From Gemmatimonadales bacterium (lineage in GTDB: Bacteria; Krumholzibacteriota; Krumholzibacteriia; LZORAL124-64-63): DNA of 64,000 nt. The stretch's first letter is position 1. Each line of letters begins with the position of its first letter. Made by a program: the position numbers and the translations under genes. The notes under the pieces are model-generated. The model was not told the origin of the DNA and made no database searches. It saw nothing but the letters and a program-made list of their open reading frames with translations. Of the stretch, positions 53,002 through 62,591 are shown in pieces. The stretch spans positions 1 to 64,000 of the forward strand of contig JAHOYV010000019.1 in assembly GCA_019038745.1 (NCBI GenBank), in the 5' to 3' direction.

Positions 53002-55017
53002 CTAGTCAGACGCGGCGTTCCGCGAACTCTTGTACAAGTAAAATCCCAGCAGGCAGAACATGCCCAGAGTCGCCACGGCCGACCAGGGGTTCTCCGTGGC
53101 CCAGTGGGAAAGGCCCAGGGCCTTATCCACGCTCCAATCATCATCGCCGGTCCGGTAAATCCCCGAAAAGCGAATTCCCGCCGCAATCACTCCCATGATG
53201 GCTCCGCCGGCCACAAAGCCGCTGGCAATCAGGGTTCCCTTGTCCTTGCGTTTGGTCTGGGTCTTTTGGCTGCCTCCCTGAGCCACCCAATGGGCGATCA
53301 GACCACCGGCCAGAACCGGAGTGTTCACCGAAAGGGGCAGGTACATGCCCAGGGCAAAAGCCAGAGCAGGCAAGCCGGTCCATTCCAGAATGAGGGCCAT
53401 GAAAACACCTGCCATGTAAAGCAGCCAGGGTGCCGGTTGGCCGGTCATCAAAGGCTCGATCACCGCCGCCATGGCGTTGGCCTGGGGTGCGGGAAGGGCT
53501 TCGCTCTGAAAACCGTAGGTGGCGTTGAGCAGCATGATCACGCCCGTCACCGAGACCGCCGAAACGATGGTTCCCAGGAACTTCCAACGCTGCTGCGTGC
53601 GGGGAGTGGTGCCCAGCCAGTAGCCGATCTTCAAATCGCTGACGAAACCGCCGGCCATCGAAAGCGCCGTACAGACCACGCCGCCGATCAAAAGCGCAGC
53701 CACGATGCCGTCGTAGCCATCCAGGCCCACGGCGCGCAGAATCACCGAGCTGATGATCAAGGTCATCAGGGTCATCCCCGAAACGGGGTTGCTGCCCACG
53801 ATGGCGATCGCCCGGGCAGCCACGGTAGTGAACAGGAAGCTGATTCCACCCACTATGAGCAGCCCGACAAAGGCCTGCAACATGCTGACGCCCGGGACCA
53901 GGAACCAGAAAAACAGAAACACCAGGCCCAGGGTCAGAAAGGTCAGGGTGGGTATAACCCGCAGGGAGAGATCGAGTTGTGTGCGCTCCACGTTCTCTTC
54001 GGTTTCACCCTGCTTGCCAGCCTGCATGGCCAACTTCACGGCACCCACTATGATATCGCGGCTTTTCCAGATTCCGATCATGCCCGCCATGGCGATGGCC
54101 CCGATACCGATCGGACGCACAAACTGGGTAAAGATATCGCCGGTACTCAGCGCCTCCAAAGCCGGCAACTGGTAAAGAGTTCCTTCCACGTGCACACCCT
54201 TGCCCAGAATTCCGATCGCCGGAACCATCACGAACCAGCTCAGGAACGATCCACAGGCTATGATCAGTGCGTAACGCAGCCCGATGATGTAGCCTAGGCC
54301 GATTACCGCAGCCTCGCTGAGCATGTGGAACTCCAGGCGCATATTCCTGCTGATCTTCTCACCCAGGGGAAAGGCGGTTGTGGAAAAGGTCTCGCGCCAC
54401 AGACCGATAGTCTGGTGGCTGAGAAGCTGGTAAAGAGCCGCAATACCACCGCTCTTCAGCAGGATGCCGGCCTGGCCACCGCCCGCCTCGCCGGCCATCA
54501 GCACTTCGGTAGAGGCTGTGGCTTCAGGAAAAGGAAACTCGCCGTGCATGTCCTTGACGAAATAGCGACGAAACGGAATCAGCAACAGGATACCCAGGAA
54601 GCCGCCAAGCAACGAAGCGAGACACATTTGGGTAAAATTCGTTCGATCGGCAAGATCCAATATATAGATACCAGGCAGAGTGAAAATCGCACCGGCCACG
54701 ACCAGGCCACTGGCCGAACCGATGGACTGTATCATCACGTTCTGCTGCAGGGCGTCCTTCTTGTTCAAGGCTCCGGAAAGGCCGATGGCAAGAATAGTGA
54801 TGGGGATGGCAGCATCGAAGACTTGGCCGATTTTCAAACCCAGATAGGCGCTGGCCGCTGAAAAAATGACGGCGAAGACCAATCCCATGCCGAGTGAATA
54901 TCCCGTCAACTCGGGCACTATTTGATGCGCCGGAACAACCGGCATGTATTCCTCGCCCGGACTGAGTTTGCTGTATGCATTCTCGGGCAGGACCTTGGCG
55001 TTTCCGCTGACTTCCAT
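53002..55017 (-). CDS. OPT-family oligopeptide transporter
   Basis: 671 residues, about 16 hydrophobic helices. Begins 'VVPAHQIVPELTGYSLGMGLVFAVIFSAASAYLGLKIGQ' and carries 'LGGFLGILLLIPFRRYFV' and 'GFVSDLKIGYWLGTTPRTQQ', all typical of bacterial OPT proteins. They import oligopeptides or metal-chelate compounds with protons. PepT and an S9 hydrolase elsewhere in the window would suit peptide use, but are not adjacent. Confidence 0.9.
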   Translation of the reverse strand: MEVSGNAKVLPENAYSKLSPGEEYMPVVPAHQIVPELTGYSLGMGLVFAVIFSAASAYLGLKIGQVFDAAIPITILAIGLSGALNKKDALQQNVMIQSIGSASGLVVAGAIFTLPGIYILDLADRTNFTQMCLASLLGGFLGILLLIPFRRYFVKDMHGEFPFPEATASTEVLMAGEAGGGQAGILLKSGGIAALYQLLSHQTIGLWRETFSTTAFPLGEKISRNMRLEFHMLSEAAVIGLGYIIGLRYALIIACGSFLSWFVMVPAIGILGKGVHVEGTLYQLPALEALSTGDIFTQFVRPIGIGAIAMAGMIGIWKSRDIIVGAVKLAMQAGKQGETEENVERTQLDLSLRVIPTLTFLTLGLVFLFFWFLVPGVSMLQAFVGLLIVGGISFLFTTVAARAIAIVGSNPVSGMTLMTLIISSVILRAVGLDGYDGIVAALLIGGVVCTALSMAGGFVSDLKIGYWLGTTPRTQQRWKFLGTIVSAVSVTGVIMLLNATYGFQSEALPAPQANAMAAVIEPLMTGQPAPWLLYMAGVFMALILEWTGLPALAFALGMYLPLSVNTPVLAGGLIAHWVAQGGSQKTQTKRKDKGTLIASGFVAGGAIMGVIAAGIRFSGIYRTGDDDWSVDKALGLSHWATENPWSAVATLGMFCLLGFYLYKSSRNAASD

Positions 55018-55210
55018 GGAGACCTCCGGACATAGGGGAATGAAAAACCGCCTCAGGAGCCGATGAGGACGGGTTTGATCCTAAAAAACCCTAACATCTA
55101 CCCCTTCATCTGCCAAGGAGAGGTTCAGTTGCGCCTTGTGTTTGATGCTGTCAACACGGTAATATGCTCACCATTGAAGTCCAAAAACCCTGGAGCCGGT
55201 ACCGTCCGTA

Positions 55211-56164
55211 ATGAGTAGCCCAATCTCCCTTAACAATCCGTCCCTCCGGGGCCGATGCCCTCGCCGGGACCCCGTTCCTGACCTGGGAATCCTGCCATTG
55301 GAAATCTTGGTTTGGGGAATTTTGGCTTGGGGAATCCTGATAACACCAAACTTTGCAGAGGCTCAACCGCCCAAAACCGGAAATTGGGAAACTCCCTTTT
55401 CCCCTCAATTTACTTCCATTGCCCCAGGGTCATTCACTATGGGCAGCCCTGCCGGTGAACGGTCCAGCAAAGTGGACGAAATACAACACAGGGTCTCACT
55501 AACCCATGCCTTCGAGCTGGCAATCACCGAGGTTACACAGGGTTTGTGGCAGACCGTCACTGGCGAGAATCCAAGCTATTTTGCCAACTGTGACAGTTGT
55601 CCAGTTGACCGTGTCAGTTGGTTGGATGCCGTTGGCTTTTGCAACGCCTTCTCTGAACGCGAAGGTCTGGATCCGGCTTACCTCATCAACGGGGAAAATG
55701 TCCACTGGATCCGGAGCAACAACGGATTCCGCCTACCCACCGAAGCCGAGTGGGAATACGCCTGCCGCGCCGGCAGTTTGACCGCCTATTCGACCGGGCC
55801 CTGCCTGTCCGCAGACCAGGGCAATTACAACGGCTATCATCCTCTGGGCCACTGCCCATCGGGAATGAACAGGGGCGAACCCATCGAGGTCGGTCGATTT
55901 CCCGCCAACGACTGGGGTCTGCGTGATATGCACGGCAACATCGCGGAGTGGTGCTGGGATCAATATGGTGATTACATGAACGAAAGGGTCAACGATCCGT
56001 CCGGCCCGCTGCATTCGGACCTCTCCCAGCGACGGGTTTTTCGCGGCGGCTGTTTCATTAATTTTGCCCCGAAGTGTCGATCCGCTGCTCGCCAAGCCCT
56101 GGATCCACACAAGCGGGTGGACATGCTGGGCCTCCGTCTGGCCAGATCCAAAGGGAAAAAATGA
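55211..56164 (+). CDS. SUMF1/FGE-like domain protein
   Basis: 317 residues with a signal segment ('LEILVWGILAWGILITPNFAEAQ'). The C-type-lectin-like SUMF1 domain is complete: 'GSFTMGSPAGE', 'FELAITEVTQGLWQTVTG', 'PVDRVSWLDAVGFCNAFSE', 'RLPTEAEWEYACRAG', 'DMHGNIAEWCWDQYG', 'VFRGGCFINFAPKCRSAAR'. In authentic formylglycine-generating enzyme two Cys near 'RGGS..C....C' do the catalysis; here the first is Asn, though a Cys replaces the Ser of RGGS. Overlap with the sulfatase start (ATGA) strongly suggests a role in sulfatase work, not necessarily oxidation. Confidence 0.85.
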   Translation: MSSPISLNNPSLRGRCPRRDPVPDLGILPLEILVWGILAWGILITPNFAEAQPPKTGNWETPFSPQFTSIAPGSFTMGSPAGERSSKVDEIQHRVSLTHAFELAITEVTQGLWQTVTGENPSYFANCDSCPVDRVSWLDAVGFCNAFSEREGLDPAYLINGENVHWIRSNNGFRLPTEAEWEYACRAGSLTAYSTGPCLSADQGNYNGYHPLGHCPSGMNRGEPIEVGRFPANDWGLRDMHGNIAEWCWDQYGDYMNERVNDPSGPLHSDLSQRRVFRGGCFINFAPKCRSAARQALDPHKRVDMLGLRLARSKGKK

Positions 56165-57555
56165 ACCGATGGCCCGGAAAACACGGCCCCTCACGTAGGA
56201 ATCTTCTCAAAGCGATGGGAGCCGGCGCACTCTCCTTGTCTCTTGTTCCCTGGGCTGGTTGCACCGGACGAAGTAGGGCCAAGCGCCCCAATTTCGTCTT
56301 CATCCTGACCGATGACCACCGTCACGACGCCCTGGGCTGCGCAGATCACCCCTGGATTCGTACGCCCCACCTGGACACCCTGGCCGACGAAGGTGTGCGC
56401 TTCAGTAATTCCTTCGTGACAACCTCCCTGTGCAGTCCTTCCCGGGCCAGTTTCCTCAGTGGCCAGTACGCCCATTCCCATGGTGTGTGCAACAACGAGC
56501 AAGACGATTTGCCGGATACCGTACCGACATTCCCCCAGGCGCTCCAGGCCGCAGGCTATCGTACGGGGTTCATCGGCAAGTGGCACATGGCCCGGCACGC
56601 CAAACCTAGACCAGGATTCGACCATTGGGTCGCCTTCAGCAGGCAGGGTGGCTACCAGCGCAACACCTTGGACGTCAACGGCCGCTGGGAACTATCCGAG
56701 AAATACGTCACAGACGATTTGACGGACCGCGCCGAAAACTTTCTGGCCGATCAGGGGCCCGACCCTTTTCTACTCTACCTCAGTCACAAGGCGGTCCATG
56801 CTCCCTTCCAACCGGCACAGCGGCACACAAAGCTCTACGGTGACGCCCGCATGTTGCCCGCCATGACTCCCGGTGAACGCCTGGACCTGAAGCCGAACTG
56901 GGGCGGACGCAAACCACAGATGGAGCGCGCCGCCCACGTGCTGGATTATGCCCGGACCTTGGCTTCGGTTGACGAAAGCGTGGGAAGGATTCGTGAGATC
57001 CTGGACCGTCAGGGACGATTGGATAATACGGTCATCATTTACGCTGGGGACAACGGCTACCTGCAGGGGGAACATGGAGGCCTGTGGGACAAAAGGGCCG
57101 CCTACGAGCAGTCCATCCGCATCCCGCTGTTGATCCGCTACCCCCGGGCATTTTCACCGGGGAAAGTGTGCCGGGAGTTGGCCCTGAATCTGGATGTGGC
57201 GCCGACGATACTGGGGCTGGCCGGCCTGACTCCTCCGTCTGAAATGTCCGGTCTTGATCTGTCGGAAATGGCCAGGGGAACCGCTGCCAGGGAATCCTTT
57301 CTCTACGAATACTTCGCCGAGATGGGCTCTGTACCCACCACCGTCGCCGTACGCACGCGGGAGTACAAATACATTACCTTCCCCGAGAACCCGGAGCATA
57401 CGAGGGAACTCTATCACCTCAGATATGACCCCGCCGAAACCGACAACCGCATTGGACAGAAGGAATATTCAGAAGTACTCGCCGAACTGGAATCCGAGCT
57501 GGAAGCCCTCAAAAAGAGTACCGGCTTTGTGATGCAAAGCAACCGGACCCCGTGA
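56161..57555 (+). CDS. Tat-exported lipoprotein sulfatase
   Basis: 464 residues from the ATG at 56161. The N-terminus has a twin-arginine motif ('SRRNLLKAMG', R12-R13) and a lipobox-like 'VPWAGC' (Cys34), a Tat lipoprotein. The sulfatase signature 'SLCSPSRASFLSGQ' places Cys91 as the residue to be turned into formylglycine. Metal-site residues are in 'LTDDHRHDALG' and 'AGDNGYLQGEHGG', and 'FIGKWHM' carries the conserved Lys/His pair. It is flanked by two putative maturases with 4-base overlaps on both sides. Substrate probably a sulfated polysaccharide. Confidence 0.92.
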   Translation: MNRWPGKHGPSRRNLLKAMGAGALSLSLVPWAGCTGRSRAKRPNFVFILTDDHRHDALGCADHPWIRTPHLDTLADEGVRFSNSFVTTSLCSPSRASFLSGQYAHSHGVCNNEQDDLPDTVPTFPQALQAAGYRTGFIGKWHMARHAKPRPGFDHWVAFSRQGGYQRNTLDVNGRWELSEKYVTDDLTDRAENFLADQGPDPFLLYLSHKAVHAPFQPAQRHTKLYGDARMLPAMTPGERLDLKPNWGGRKPQMERAAHVLDYARTLASVDESVGRIREILDRQGRLDNTVIIYAGDNGYLQGEHGGLWDKRAAYEQSIRIPLLIRYPRAFSPGKVCRELALNLDVAPTILGLAGLTPPSEMSGLDLSEMARGTAARESFLYEYFAEMGSVPTTVAVRTREYKYITFPENPEHTRELYHLRYDPAETDNRIGQKEYSEVLAELESELEALKKSTGFVMQSNRTP

Positions 57556-58688
57556 CCGGCCGGCCGCCACTCACCTTGCTGATCAAACCGGCCGGCGCAG
57601 ATTGCAACCTGCGCTGCAACTACTGTTTTTACCTGAAAAAAGGAGCTCTGTACCCGGAACCGGGTCCCCATCGCATGACCGACGGAGTCCTGGAAAGTCT
57701 GACCCGAAACTACCTGGAATTGGACCTGCCGGTACACTCCTTCTGCTGGCAGGGCGGTGAGCCGGCGCTCATGGGATTGCCGTTCTTCCAGAAGGCTGTG
57801 GATCTTCAAAAACAGTACGGTCGCTCCGGCAGAACGATGGCCAACAGCCTGCAGACAAATTGCACCCTGCTGGATGAGCACTTGGCATCCCACTTCGCCC
57901 AGTACCGTTTCCTTGTCGGTTGCAGTATCGATGGACCAGCCGAACTTCACGATCAATTCCGGCGCACGCCTGGCGGTCGGGGCTCACACTCCCAGGTCCT
58001 GCGCGGAATTGAAATCCTGCATCGTCACAAAGTGGCGGTCAACGCCATGACCTTGGTCTCGGCCGCCAACGTCCATCAACCAGCCGAGATCTTCGACTAC
58101 CTCCTGGCCCACGAATTCGACTTCCTGCAATTCATACCCTGCGTGGAGTTCACAGACGAGGGCCGACCGCAACCCTACTCGATCACAGCCTCCCAGTGGG
58201 GCGATTTCCTCTGCGGAATTTTCGATCGCTGGTGGCCACAGGGCCCGGGGCGCATTTCTATCCGACTCTTCGACGCTCTCATGGCCCGGTTGGCCCTGGG
58301 TCAGGAGGGCATCTGTACCTTCGGACGCGATTGCCGGCAATACCTGGTCATAGAACACAACGGCGATGTCTATCCCTGCGATTTTTTCGTGGAGCCGAAC
58401 CGGAAGCTGGGCAACGTCCTTACAGAATCGCTGGCCGACATCCAACACGGACCCACCTTCCGGGAATTCGGAGCCCTCAAAACCCCCTCCGCCCGACCTT
58501 GCCTGGAATGCCGTTACCTGGATTTGTGTCAGGGTGATTGCCCTGCCCACCGTAGTCCTGCAGGATATCCTGCAGGAACAGGTAGCTGGCTATGCGAGGG
58601 CTGGGCACAGTTCTTCGACCACGCGTTGCCCCGACTGGAGGAGTTGGCTTGTCGGGAGATGGCCCGGCGCGGTATGCCACCCCCCTGA
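57552..58688 (+). CDS. anaerobic sulfatase-maturating enzyme (radical SAM, SPASM)
   Basis: 378 residues from a GTG overlapping the sulfatase stop (GTGA). Radical-SAM cluster 'CNLRCNYCFY' (C18, C22, C25), then 'FCWQGGEPALMG' and 'SIDGPAELHDQFR'. The SPASM region carries auxiliary-cluster Cys in 'CTFGRDCRQYLVIEHNGDVY', 'YPCDFF' and 'CLECRYLDLCQGDCPAHR'. This set matches anSME, which oxidises the Cys or Ser of sulfatases to formylglycine without oxygen. The downstream end carries a small 12-base tandem repeat in the coding sequence. Confidence 0.93.
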   Translation: MTGRPPLTLLIKPAGADCNLRCNYCFYLKKGALYPEPGPHRMTDGVLESLTRNYLELDLPVHSFCWQGGEPALMGLPFFQKAVDLQKQYGRSGRTMANSLQTNCTLLDEHLASHFAQYRFLVGCSIDGPAELHDQFRRTPGGRGSHSQVLRGIEILHRHKVAVNAMTLVSAANVHQPAEIFDYLLAHEFDFLQFIPCVEFTDEGRPQPYSITASQWGDFLCGIFDRWWPQGPGRISIRLFDALMARLALGQEGICTFGRDCRQYLVIEHNGDVYPCDFFVEPNRKLGNVLTESLADIQHGPTFREFGALKTPSARPCLECRYLDLCQGDCPAHRSPAGYPAGTGSWLCEGWAQFFDHALPRLEELACREMARRGMPPP

Positions 58689-58823
58689 CCGGCCCCTCCG
58701 CGGACAGCCCCTCCACCGCAGCTTGCTACAAGCGAACAAAACCGCCATATTCCGAGCGTTGACTGACACATCCGGCCCGGCCCCCCGACCGCGGCCATAC
58801 TCTTGCTTTCCTGGAGGCTTCCC

Positions 58824-60083
58824 ATGCTCAAGCGCGCCGCCGATTCCAAATTTCCCAGCCTGGTCGACCGTTTTGTTTCCTACGCCAAGATCCACACGAC
58901 GAGCGTCGAGGATTCAGAAACTTATCCCTCCAGTGAGCGCCAGTTCGACCTGGCGAAAATCCTGGTCGAGGAATTGAAAGCCGTAGGCCTGAGCGACGCC
59001 GCCGTGGATGACAATTGCTACGTGACCGCCACTTTGCCGGCCACTCCAGGCTGTGAAAACGTCCCGGTGATCGCCTTCATCGCCCACATGGACACCTACC
59101 CAGAGGTCAGTGGCGAGAACGTGGTGCCCACTTTCCACGAGAACTACCAGGGTGGCGACATCATCCTGCCCAATAACGACAAGAAGATTCTGGAAGCCGA
59201 AAATCCCTACCTGAAAACCTGCATCGGTGAAACGATCATCACCGCCGACGGAACCACCCTGCTGGGGGCCGACGACAAGGCCGGTATCGCCGAGATCCTT
59301 GAGAGTCTGACCCGCATCCTGGAGAATCCCGACTTCACGCACGGCACGGTCAAAATCGCCTTCACTCCCGACGAGGAAGTGGGCGCCGGCGTCAAGCATT
59401 TCGACGTTGAAAAGTTCGGAGCCCTGGTCGCCTACACCATGGACGGCGGGCAACGAGGCGAAGTCGAGGACGAGACATTCAGCGCCGACAGCGCCATCGT
59501 TACCTTCGTGGGCCGGGACATCCACCCCGGCTACGCCAAGGACAAGATGGTTCCCTCGGTGAAGGTGGCCGGCGAGTTCCTGGCCAGCCTGCCCCGTGAC
59601 GGCGCTCCCGAGACCACAGAAGGCGCCGAGGGGTACATCCACCCCATCAACATCAAGGGCAACACCAGCGAAACCGAAGTCACGGTGCTGATCCGAGATT
59701 TCGACGTGGACGGTTTGGCGCCCAAGGCGAAGATGATCAAGGAATTCGCCGAAAAGGCCTGCCAGGAATGGCCCGGATCCAGCGTCAAGATCGAGATCAA
59801 GGAATACTACCGGAACATGAAGTACGACCTGGCCAAGGAGCCTCGCGCCATGGATTACGCCCTTGAGGCGGTAAAGCGCGCCGGCATCGAGCCCATCCGT
59901 GGTTCGATCCGCGGCGGCACCGACGGCTCCACGCTGTCGGCCAAGGGCCTGCCCACACCGAACATCTTCACCGGCGAGCAGGACTTCCACGGCTACGGCG
60001 AGTGGATCTGCGTCAAGGACATGGAACATGCCACCGATACGCTGCTGAACATTATCGTGGTTTGGACCGAGAAGGAAAAGTAG
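58824..60083 (+). CDS. pepT: peptidase T
   Basis: 419 residues from the ATG at 58824, six bases after GGAGG. M20B metallopeptidase: 'FIAHMDTYPEVSGENV' (His, Asp), 'LLGADDKAGIAEI' (bridging Asp), 'FTPDEEVGAG' (catalytic and metal Glu), 'AYTMDGG' and 'SIRGGTDGSTLSAKGLPTPNIFTGE'. Length matches PepT. It removes N-terminal residues from tripeptides in the cytoplasm. It lies 135 bases after the sulfatase module and probably has its own promoter. Confidence 0.94.
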   Translation: MLKRAADSKFPSLVDRFVSYAKIHTTSVEDSETYPSSERQFDLAKILVEELKAVGLSDAAVDDNCYVTATLPATPGCENVPVIAFIAHMDTYPEVSGENVVPTFHENYQGGDIILPNNDKKILEAENPYLKTCIGETIITADGTTLLGADDKAGIAEILESLTRILENPDFTHGTVKIAFTPDEEVGAGVKHFDVEKFGALVAYTMDGGQRGEVEDETFSADSAIVTFVGRDIHPGYAKDKMVPSVKVAGEFLASLPRDGAPETTEGAEGYIHPINIKGNTSETEVTVLIRDFDVDGLAPKAKMIKEFAEKACQEWPGSSVKIEIKEYYRNMKYDLAKEPRAMDYALEAVKRAGIEPIRGSIRGGTDGSTLSAKGLPTPNIFTGEQDFHGYGEWICVKDMEHATDTLLNIIVVWTEKEK

Positions 60084-60554
60084 GAGATACCGGCGGCAAT
60101 CCAGTTGAGCGCTGCGGATTAAAAAGCGGCCCCGGATTGAAATCCGGGGCCGAATTGAGAAAGAAGACTCCCTACCAACACACAATTTTGAATCGTTTTG
60201 CGATCCCGCCAAGCGAAGAATATTTCCCCCGGGGGAAAATCGGCGGGAGATTTGAGACCGGTTTCGAAAGACAATCCAGCAACAAATCGCCCGGGGCACA
60301 ACCATGGGTGGAGCTATCTCTGAACGGAATATTTGCTGTCCTCGATCGAGTACACTTATGCACTGTTGCTGAGTCTAATAAATGGGACCGTTCCTCCACG
60401 TACACTTAAGTGTGTTTTTAAACTGTTTATTCTCATCACTTTACAGATTATCCACGTATTGGAACGATTCTGGATAATGGGAGTGTATCCCGACCGCTCG
60501 GTGACCCGGACGGGGAAGCCAAAACGGACGGACAAAAGAATTAGGAGGAAGATC
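60084..60554. other. intergenic region with several palindromes
   Basis: 471 bases. It contains a GC hairpin CGGCCCCGGATT/AATCCGGGGCCG at 60127-60152 (on the minus strand followed by TTTTT), a 16-bp perfect palindrome TTTCCCCCGGGGGAAA at 60223-60238, a 12-bp palindrome ACACTTAAGTGT at 60402-60413, and an 8-base inverted repeat ATTATCCA/TGGATAAT at 60447-60454 and 60471-60478. No gene is seen. Confidence 0.6.
60127..60152 (-). terminator. possible intrinsic terminator
   Basis: 12-base arms CGGCCCCGGATT and AATCCGGGGCCG. A T tract follows only on the minus strand (C-TTTTT), although pepT is on the plus strand, so direction is doubtful. Confidence 0.45.
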
Positions 60555-61043
60555 ATGAAACGCCAATCCAACAATCATCTGAGCGGACGCCGGTTGATCC
60601 TTCCCGCGCTGGCAGTTCTGACGCTGTCCTTTCTGGCCATCCCCTCCAGTTCGCAGGCTGGTATCAGATTTGGGGTTAAAGTAAAAACCCCCACCATTAG
60701 CGCCGTATTCCATTCCGATGGGCCGGGACCGGGGCTCCATGTGAAAGTCCATCCCCGCTACCGGGATTATCAGATTACCAAAGTGGACCGTAAGATCGCC
60801 ATGAAACTGGCCAAAAGAACCCCTTACAGCCGACACGAACTGCTTCAATTGCGGCGAGTGGGTTACTCCTGGAACGAGATCGGCCGACTGCTGCGGCTGT
60901 CCCCGAAGATGATGCGCAAAGCCCTGAGACCCTACCAATCGCATATCGGAGACCTTAGCCGCCACACACCCGACCGTTGCGACGATGACCGACGTGGCCG
61001 CAAGCCCGTGCGGAAAGTTTTCAAGAGCAGAATAATCCGTTAA
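60555..61043 (+). CDS. basic exported protein with HTH-like segment
   Basis: 162 residues from the ATG at 60555 (AGGAGG six bases upstream). Signal peptide 'LILPALAVLTLSFLAIPSSSQAG', cleavage after SQA likely. A short beta region ('IRFGVKVKTPTISAVFHSDG') is followed by 'YSRHELLQLRRVGYSWNEIGRLLRLSPKMMRKAL', which reads like a helix-turn-helix or small tri-helical unit, and a very basic tail ('RRGRKPVRKVFKSRIIR'). I recognise no family. Its own terminator follows, so it is probably monocistronic. Confidence 0.6.
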   Translation: MKRQSNNHLSGRRLILPALAVLTLSFLAIPSSSQAGIRFGVKVKTPTISAVFHSDGPGPGLHVKVHPRYRDYQITKVDRKIAMKLAKRTPYSRHELLQLRRVGYSWNEIGRLLRLSPKMMRKALRPYQSHIGDLSRHTPDRCDDDRRGRKPVRKVFKSRIIR

Positions 61044-61073
61044 TAATCGGACATGAAGAACTGGCCAAAAATT

Positions 61074-61121
61074 TCCCCCTGGTTCCAACCCGAGTGAAGG
61101 CTGGAACGGGGGGATTTTTTC
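61074..61121 (+). terminator. intrinsic terminator
   Basis: TCCCCCtGGTTCCAaCC pairs with GGcTGGAACGGGGGGA around CGAGTGAA, then six T. It follows the basic exported protein gene. Confidence 0.85.
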
Positions 61122-61156
61122 TCTCGCGCTGTTCGTTTGACCAGCCTTATTACTCC

Positions 61157-62563
61157 CTACTCCGGCGGCCGCAGCCCATGTAGTTTTATTTTACGCCACA
61201 AGGTCGACCGGTCGATACCCAGCACCCGGGCCGCTTTCGTCCGATTCCAGCCGGTTCTTTCCAGCGCAGCCTCGATGGTTTGCTTCTCCTGACCACCCCA
61301 CTCCTTGCTGCTACCCGCTGGAGGCGAGACGGGCCGTGACGGTTTCCCTACTTCGGGAGGAAAATGATCCGGTTCGATTATCCCGCCCCGACTCAGAACC
61401 ATGGCGTGTTCCAGGGCGTTTTCCAGTTCCCGAACATTCCCCGGCCATGTGTGGTTCAGCATAAGTTTCATGGCCTCGGCCGAAATCACCGTCTCACCGG
61501 CTTCACCGGCCCTTCCTCCCGGCCCGGCGCGGCGGGATAATTTCTCCATGAAATTCGCCACCAGAAGCGGGATATCCTCCCGACGTTCACACAGAGGCGG
61601 GATATCCAGGGACACGACCTTGATCCTGTAGAAAAAATCCTCCCGCAGGTGGCCGGTTGCCAGCAAATGTTCGAGGTCGCGATTAGTCGCCGAAACAACC
61701 CTGACATCAACCGGAATTGACCGGTTGTCTCCCACCCTCTGGATGACCCGCTCCTGCAGAACCCGCAAAAGTTTGACCTGAACCACCGGACTTACGTCGC
61801 CGATCTCGTCCAGAAATATTGTCCCGCCGTTCGCCTCCTCGAAGCGCCCAAGTCGATCCGAAATCGCCCCCGTGTATGCTCCGCGCACGTGTCCGAAAAG
61901 CTCACTCTCCAACAGGTTTTCGGAAAGGGCTGAGCAGTTGACCTGCACGAAAGGCCCGGATGCGCGGCGGCTTGCTTCATGAACGGCCCGGGCCACCAAC
62001 TCCTTGCCAGTCCCGCTCTGGCCCCGTATCAAAACCGATGCTTCGCTTTCAGCCACGTTGGCGATCAGGGAAAACAGTTCCTGCATCCTCTTGGCCTTGC
62101 CTACAATTCTACCCAGGGAATGACGGTGCGTCTTCTCCTTGAGCAGGGTTGTCACCTCGGTCACATCACCGAGGATCAGACCGATGCCGAGATCCGATCC
62201 GTCCCTGTGCCTTAGGGGAACGGTGCGCAAAACCACATGGCCCTTCATTCCATCGGCCAGTTGAACCGTGGTCTGAAAATCCAACACGGGTTCGCCCGAG
62301 CGTAGAGTTGCGGCCAACACATCCTGTGGACAGGCCGAATCACCAAACAACTCGCAGACCGAGGTTCCGATCAAATCATTCTGGTCCCGACCCAGAATCA
62401 ACTCCGCAGCCGGATTCATGGAAATAATGCGCAAGTCCGTATCCAGGGCGAGCAACCCTTCCCGCAGGGAAGATATTATGGACAATAGGTTTGCCGGCTG
62501 GATCCGGGCCAACAACCTGGCCACGGAAAGTCCCGTGCCCCCATCGCCAGAAGGTTTACTCAT
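61157..62563 (-). CDS. PAS-domain sigma-54-dependent activator
   Basis: 468 residues from the ATG at 62563, eight bases after GGAGGAG. An N-terminal PAS domain (about residues 25-135) replaces a receiver domain, so the signal is likely small-molecule or redox. The AAA+ domain has Walker A 'RGQSGTGKE', the sigma-54 contact loop 'GAYTGA' (GAFTGA in most relatives), Walker B '[10 protein letters not shown]' and '[15 protein letters not shown]'. A Fis-type HTH closes it ('[26 protein letters not shown]'). Three phased palindromes lie just upstream and may be its own binding sites. Confidence 0.92.
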   Translation of the reverse strand: MSKPSGDGGTGLSVARLLARIQPANLLSIISSLREGLLALDTDLRIISMNPAAELILGRDQNDLIGTSVCELFGDSACPQDVLAATLRSGEPVLDFQTTVQLADGMKGHVVLRTVPLRHRDGSDLGIGLILGDVTEVTTLLKEKTHRHSLGRIVGKAKRMQELFSLIANVAESEASVLIRGQSGTGKELVARAVHEASRRASGPFVQVNCSALSENLLESELFGHVRGAYTGAISDRLGRFEEANGGTIFLDEIGDVSPVVQVKLLRVLQERVIQRVGDNRSIPVDVRVVSATNRDLEHLLATGHLREDFFYRIKVVSLDIPPLCERREDIPLLVANFMEKLSRRAGPGGRAGEAGETVISAEAMKLMLNHTWPGNVRELENALEHAMVLSRGGIIEPDHFPPEVGKPSRPVSPPAGSSKEWGGQEKQTIEAALERTGWNRTKAARVLGIDRSTLWRKIKLHGLRPPE

Positions 62564-62591
62564 TCTACTTACTCCTCCATTTCGCAAACAA

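Noticed and set aside
52933-54297. 454-codon open frame on the plus strand
   Set aside because: It is antisense to the OPT transporter and is low-complexity (rich in His, Gln, Gly, Arg), a shadow of the transporter codons.
58556-58577. 22-bp perfect palindrome (left arm TCCTGCAGGAT) in the maturase gene
   Set aside because: It arises from tandem duplication of a 12-base unit that is itself palindromic, encoding S-P-A-G-Y-P-A-G; no need for a regulatory explanation.
58914-60305. 463-codon open frame on the minus strand
   Set aside because: It is antisense to pepT, which is complete and well conserved.
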